64,000 bases of DNA, taken from assembly GCF_032163505.1 (NCBI RefSeq), contig NZ_CP134147.1, positions 1,454,501-1,518,500 on the forward strand, in the 5' to 3' direction. Of the stretch, positions 61,006 through 64,000 are shown piece by piece (position 1 is the first letter of the stretch; the number at the start of each line of letters is the position of its first letter). The translations under genes and the position numbers were made by a program. The DNA is from Streptococcus parasanguinis. GTDB lineage: Bacteria; Bacillota; Bacilli; Lactobacillales; Streptococcaceae. The notes below the pieces were generated by a model. The model saw only the letters and a list, made by a program, of their open reading frames with translations, was not told the origin of the DNA and made no database searches.

Positions 61006-61036
61006 AGAAAAAAATACAACTTTTACAAGTTGTATT
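61006..61036 (-). terminator. Terminator of the YiiX-like gene
   Basis: A perfect 10-bp stem, AATACAACTT/AAGTTGTATT, loop TTAC, with T7 on the minus strand. The rest of 60987-61122 is AT-rich with no visible gene. Confidence 0.88.
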
Positions 61037-61122
61037 CGAAGGTAGAACATATTTTTAAAATATTATTTTTCTTTAGTTTGATGTAACTCTTATAAACTGT
61101 ATCAAAGATTCAGATTGTTGTT

Positions 61123-61635
61123 TCATGAATCCAAATCATCCAAATACCTTTCTTTAAACTGTAGCTGTGGTGATTGGGCTAACTGACTCGGGTTGGTCCC
61201 GGGCTGATCTAGAGGAACGGCTAGACCGAGCCCTCTGTAGTAATCTTCCCAAAACGGACTAATCTCCTGTTCCTCATCTCCAAACTTCATGGGAATGGTT
61301 TCAAAAATAGGGAGTAGTTCTGCGATGAACTGGGAACAGTAATAACCATCTCCATCCGGATAAAAGGAAGCATTGTAGGGAGTCCCTAAAAGGTTTTCTG
61401 CCCGCTTCTTGACTTCTTTGAGATCGATTTTCGGGTAGCGATAAAGGTCATATGCTTTCTCAGCTTCAAAGAAATCTTCAGGGGATTGGGCAAGGACACC
61501 GCCTTCCACCGTTGCATGATAAATGGAATCGTCCAAAAAGATGGCCACATGGCTATAGTTGCCAGTTGATGTCTGGATGGCTTGCCCCATTTCTGTATTT
61601 TCACTGACAAAAATCAAATCGCCCGTCTCTAACAT
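61123..61635 (-). CDS. YiiX/YebB-like permuted papain-fold cysteine hydrolase
   Basis: 170 residues. His29 in GNYSHVAIFLDD and Cys100 in GYYCSQFIAEL form the expected catalytic pair of permuted NlpC/P60-like enzymes (YiiX/YebB group). The N-terminal MLETGDLIFVSE also fits. Members cleave amide or ester bonds in peptides or lipids, but the natural substrate is unknown. There is no signal peptide. It lies alone downstream of ppaC, with AAGATC as a weak ribosome-binding site. Confidence 0.8.
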   Translation of the reverse strand: MLETGDLIFVSENTEMGQAIQTSTGNYSHVAIFLDDSIYHATVEGGVLAQSPEDFFEAEKAYDLYRYPKIDLKEVKKRAENLLGTPYNASFYPDGDGYYCSQFIAELLPIFETIPMKFGDEEQEISPFWEDYYRGLGLAVPLDQPGTNPSQLAQSPQLQFKERYLDDLDS

Positions 61636-61650
61636 GATCTTCTCCTAGCA

Positions 61651-61674
61651 AAAAAGGAGCCGAAACTCCTTTTT
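61651..61674. terminator. Terminator of ppaC
   Basis: AAAAAGGAG pairs with CTCCTTTTT, loop CCGAAA. T-runs on both strands. It lies between the ppaC stop and the YiiX-like start. Confidence 0.9.
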
Positions 61675-61698
61675 AATAATGGGTTTTCCCACCTATCA

Positions 61699-62634
61699 TT
61701 AAGCATTAAAGCTTTCTGTCAATTGAGGCACCACTTGTTTCTTACGTGAAACGGCACCTGGAAGGAAAGCGTGGTTGTTTTCAAGTTTGAAGTTGAAAGC
61801 AGCTTCTACCTTGTCCATATTGGCACCAAGGGCCAAAATTTCTGAGTTTGAGTTGACGATATCTGTAATCATCAAAACAAAGTCAGAGTAGCCGTTAGCT
61901 GCATTGGCAGCTTGGATAGCTGCTTCGATTTCAGCTTGGCGTTCCAAAACTTCCGCAATATCAACTGTATTCACTTGAGCCACACGAACGTTGTTTCCGT
62001 TCAATTCAAAAGTCTTAGCATCGATATCGATCAATTCTTCTGCTGATTTGCTTGCCAAGTTAGTACCAGCCTTGAGCATGGCAAGACCGTATTCTTCCAA
62101 GTTGACACCAGCCAATTCAGCCAATTCAGGCGCAATGACTTTATCAGATGGGTGGGTAGTTGGAGATTTCAAAAGAAGGGTATCTGAAATCAAACCTGAA
62201 AGCATCAAACCTGCCAATTCTTTTGGCACTGCTACACCGTGTTCTTTGAACATGCGGTAAACGATAGAAGATGCTGATCCAACTGGTTCCAAACGCATGT
62301 AAAGTGGGCTAGCAGTTTCAAAGTTAGCCACACGGTGGTGATCCACTACACCATAAACTTCTACTTCAGCAATATCTGAAACAGATTGTTGGAATTCATT
62401 GTGGTCCGTCAAGATGACTTGTTCTGCACCTTCTGCTTTAGCTGATGTGATGACGCGTGGTGCTTCCACACCAAAATAGTCCAATACGAAAGCTGTTTCT
62501 TCATTTGGAGTTCCAAGAGCCACTGCTTCTGTATCCAAACCATATGCTTCTTTTGCAAGATAAGCAAAAGCTACAGATGAGCCGATAGCATCTGAGTCAG
62601 GATTTTGGTGACCAAAAACGAGAATTTTTGACAT
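61699..62634 (-). CDS. ppaC: Manganese-dependent inorganic pyrophosphatase (family II)
   Basis: 311 residues of the DHH family. Metal ligands are His9, Asp13 and Asp15 in GHQNPDSDA and the DHH in VVDHHRV. The C-terminal domain carries the substrate loop SRKKQVVP. It hydrolyses pyrophosphate and prefers Mn2+, which links it physiologically to metal uptake genes such as mntH. AGAGGTAG precedes the ATG. Confidence 0.97.
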   Translation of the reverse strand: MSKILVFGHQNPDSDAIGSSVAFAYLAKEAYGLDTEAVALGTPNEETAFVLDYFGVEAPRVITSAKAEGAEQVILTDHNEFQQSVSDIAEVEVYGVVDHHRVANFETASPLYMRLEPVGSASSIVYRMFKEHGVAVPKELAGLMLSGLISDTLLLKSPTTHPSDKVIAPELAELAGVNLEEYGLAMLKAGTNLASKSAEELIDIDAKTFELNGNNVRVAQVNTVDIAEVLERQAEIEAAIQAANAANGYSDFVLMITDIVNSNSEILALGANMDKVEAAFNFKLENNHAFLPGAVSRKKQVVPQLTESFNA

Positions 62635-62723
62635 ATTTCTACCTCTTTATTTCATTTATAGATTCACTCTATTTTAACACGTTTTTCCGTTTAAAGAAAG
62701 GGAAGAACAATGCATTCACTAGA

Positions 62724-62752
62724 AAAAACAGTTGGGATTGCCAACTGTTTTT
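62724..62752. terminator. Terminator of pflA
   Basis: AAAAACAGTTGG pairs with CCAACTGTTTTT, loop GATTG. Strong T-runs on both strands. It sits 5 bp after the pflA stop. Confidence 0.93.
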
Positions 62753-62757
62753 CTTCT

Positions 62758-63552
62758 TTATCCTTTGACCCGTTTCAGGTAATCTTGGTAACTTTCTGTT
62801 TCCATCAAATCTTTTGCATTTTGGACCCGTTCTTTTGTCGGTGGTTTCACACCCTCCAATTTGTACGGAATTCCCAATTCACGCCATTTGAATTCCCCCA
62901 TAGTATGGTAAGGAAGGATCTCAAATTTATCGACATTTTTAAGGGTTTTAACAAATTTTCCAAGTTCGATCAAGTCGTCATCTCGGTCTGTCAAACCTGG
63001 CACCAAGACGTGGCGAATCCAAACGGGCTTGCCAATATCAGACAAATACTTGGCACAAGCTAGAATCGTTTTATTGGTATGGCTGGTCACAATTTTGTGT
63101 CGTTCATCATTGATTTCCTTGATATCAAGAAGCACCAAGTCTGTCACTGCCATCAAGCGGTCAAATTTTTCCAAATAACGAGGCGTATTCCGGAAAGGAA
63201 GAGCACAGGTATCCAAAGTACAATGAATGCCCAACTCTTGAGCCTTGGTAAAAAGTGCAATCAAAAAGTCAATCTGCAAGAGGGCTTCTCCACCACTGAC
63301 AGTGATTCCCCCTTTTTCGCCCCAAAATCCACGATAACGGAGGGCTTCTTCTAAGACATCATCCACCGTCCGCTCACGGGACTTGTTGGTTTCCATTGCC
63401 CAAGTATCTGGATTGTGGCAGTATTGACACCGCATTTGACAGCCTTGAAGGAAGACAATAAAGCGGATCCCAGGCCCGTCTACTGCACCAAAACTTTCTG
63501 TTGAGTGTACCATTCCTGTTACTTTTCCATAGTCAACTGTTTCATTTTCCAT
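62758..63552 (-). CDS. pflA: Pyruvate formate-lyase activating enzyme
   Basis: 264 residues, radical SAM. The cluster motif is CQMRCQYC with Cys38, Cys42 and Cys45. GGEALLQ and the FGAVDGPGIR start are typical PflA. It generates the glycyl radical on pyruvate formate-lyase for anaerobic mixed-acid fermentation. A cre site and an extended -10 lie upstream, so expression should respond to sugar supply through CcpA. GAAGAGGTTCC precedes the ATG. Confidence 0.96.
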   Translation of the reverse strand: MENETVDYGKVTGMVHSTESFGAVDGPGIRFIVFLQGCQMRCQYCHNPDTWAMETNKSRERTVDDVLEEALRYRGFWGEKGGITVSGGEALLQIDFLIALFTKAQELGIHCTLDTCALPFRNTPRYLEKFDRLMAVTDLVLLDIKEINDERHKIVTSHTNKTILACAKYLSDIGKPVWIRHVLVPGLTDRDDDLIELGKFVKTLKNVDKFEILPYHTMGEFKWRELGIPYKLEGVKPPTKERVQNAKDLMETESYQDYLKRVKG

Positions 63553-63568
63553 TGAGGAACCTCTTCTC

Positions 63569-63598
63569 TTGAAAACGTTTTATGATTTTATTATAACA
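63569..63598 (-). promoter_or_regulatory. pflA promoter with cre site
   Basis: Minus-strand TGTTATAAT (63598-63590) is an extended -10. TTGAAAACGTTTTAT (63569-63583) matches the CcpA cre consensus WTGWAARCGYWWWCW at 14 of 15 positions, and it lies just after the predicted start, a position usually giving repression. Confidence 0.7.
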
Positions 63599-63719
63599 CG
63601 ATTCCATCTATTTTAAAGAGTTTAAGCTTCTTTTTGAAAAGAAACTGTTCTTTTCAGTAGTTTTCATTGTCCTAGTACAGTTTCCAATATGGGACTATCT
63701 GTCCTGTATTTTAGGAGAA

Positions 63720-63745
63720 AAAAAGAGCCAGCGACTCCTTTTTTA
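63720..63745 (-). terminator. Terminator of the LPXTG protein gene
   Basis: AAAAAGAG and CTCCTTTTT pair with one bulge. T7 follows on the minus strand. The rest of 63599-63764 shows no gene. Confidence 0.7.
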
Positions 63746-63764
63746 GATCTTTCTTTTGAAAACG

Positions 63765-64000
63765 TTAGTAAGTCTTTTTCTTCTTATACCAGACAAGACT
63801 CATCGTAGCTATTGCCACTCCAAAAAGAGCTAGATAGCTTGTTTCTTGTCCAGTAGATGGGAGGATTTTCCGTTTTCCTGGTGTCTTCGTTTCTGTTGCT
63901 GCCTCTTCCTTGTCGTCTTGCTTCTCATCTTCGTTCTTGCCCTTCTCTTTGCTTTCAGATGGTGAACTCTTTTGTTCATTGGCTTGAGCCTGATGAGGGA
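63765..64000 (-). CDS. LPXTG cell-wall-anchored surface protein, C-terminal end (runs off the window)
   Basis: The last 78 codons are visible. A Lys/Glu/Asp-rich hydrophilic wall-spanning segment (SESKEKGKNEDEKQDDKEE) precedes the sorting signal LPSTG. A hydrophobic helix (SYLALFGVAIATMSLVW) and the basic tail YKKKKTY then complete the sortase A substrate signature. The stop is TAA at 63767-63765. What the protein does cannot be said, because the functional part lies outside the window. Confidence 0.9.
   Translation of the reverse strand, partial: PHQAQANEQKSSPSESKEKGKNEDEKQDDKEEAATETKTPGKRKILPSTGQETSYLALFGVAIATMSLVWYKKKKTY

Noticed and set aside
63756-63770. TTGAAAACGTTAGTA, cre-like
   Set aside because: The 3' half departs from the consensus and the site lies at the end of the LPXTG gene, away from any promoter.

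Overview
This window is chromosomal DNA of a low-GC Gram-positive coccus, almost certainly a Streptococcus close to the mitis/sanguinis/parasanguinis groups. The signs are gene orders I know from pneumococcus-like genomes (ybeY-dgkA-era-mutM-coaE-pmrA-rpmG-secG-rnr-smpB-tehB, tmk-holB-yabA-rsmI, the livJHMGF block, murE beside murJ), a lysine-type MurE, a SlrA-type lipoprotein rotamase and an LPXTG surface protein. The species assignment is inference. I see no prophage, CRISPR array, integrase or intact transposase. The window is ordinary core genome carrying many regulatory elements and two families of structured repeats.

Layout. 1-3.4 kb: end of an FtsX-type ABC system, mntH (Mn2+/H+ symport) and a TetR regulator. 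3.5-9.8 kb: tehB, a secreted C69 peptidase under a cre-type promoter, smpB, rnr, secG. 9.8-14.5 kb: rpmG, pmrA, coaE, mutM, era, dgkA, ybeY, one minus-strand operon. 14.5-18.5 kb: a heterodimeric ABC multidrug-type exporter preceded by a 23-codon leader peptide and two terminator-like hairpins, then tRNA-Thr. 18.5-25.9 kb: GNAT, ald behind its own leader hairpin, phoH, yozE, cvfB, frr, pyrH, rplA, rplK and a DUF3397-like membrane protein. 26-31.3 kb: P-type ATPase, VOC protein, ftsK. 31.3-33.5 kb: three unrecognised proteins and a gene remnant, the only clearly accessory stretch. 33.5-43.2 kb: slrA, an ABC-F protein, an Spx-like protein, ogt, GNAT, rsmI, yabA, holB, tmk, a YitT protein and a CBS/ACT protein. 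43.2-49.8 kb: branched-chain amino-acid ABC importer with a CodY-like box in its promoter, ylbG, clpP with a CtsR box, upp. 49.9-53 kb: mgtA behind a long leader. 53-55.4 kb: patB and metB with a perfect MET box. 55.4-59.4 kb: murJ and murE diverging from overlapping -35 elements. 59.6-64 kb: TetR/metallo-beta-lactamase operon with a 25-bp palindrome, a YiiX-like protein, ppaC, pflA, and the end of an LPXTG protein.

Most notable. (1) The mgtA leader reads in order: promoter, M-box Mg2+ riboswitch, intrinsic terminator, a 29-codon ORF with a strong Shine-Dalgarno and an Asp-Asp-His-Pro-Glu-Pro start, a hairpin, then mgtA. This looks like a riboswitch stacked on an MgtL-like leader peptide. (2) Five copies of a ~134-bp element whose four helices keep pairing through compensatory changes sit in transcript 3' regions, most of them next to duplicated terminator sequences. 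(3) murE, ftsK and a DUF3397-like gene have a -10 box ending 6-7 nt before the ATG and no good Shine-Dalgarno, so they are predicted leaderless. (4) The ABC exporter leader resembles ribosome-mediated attenuation of drug exporters.

All statements come from reading the sequence. Family assignments rest on recognised motifs and remembered homologues, with no database search.
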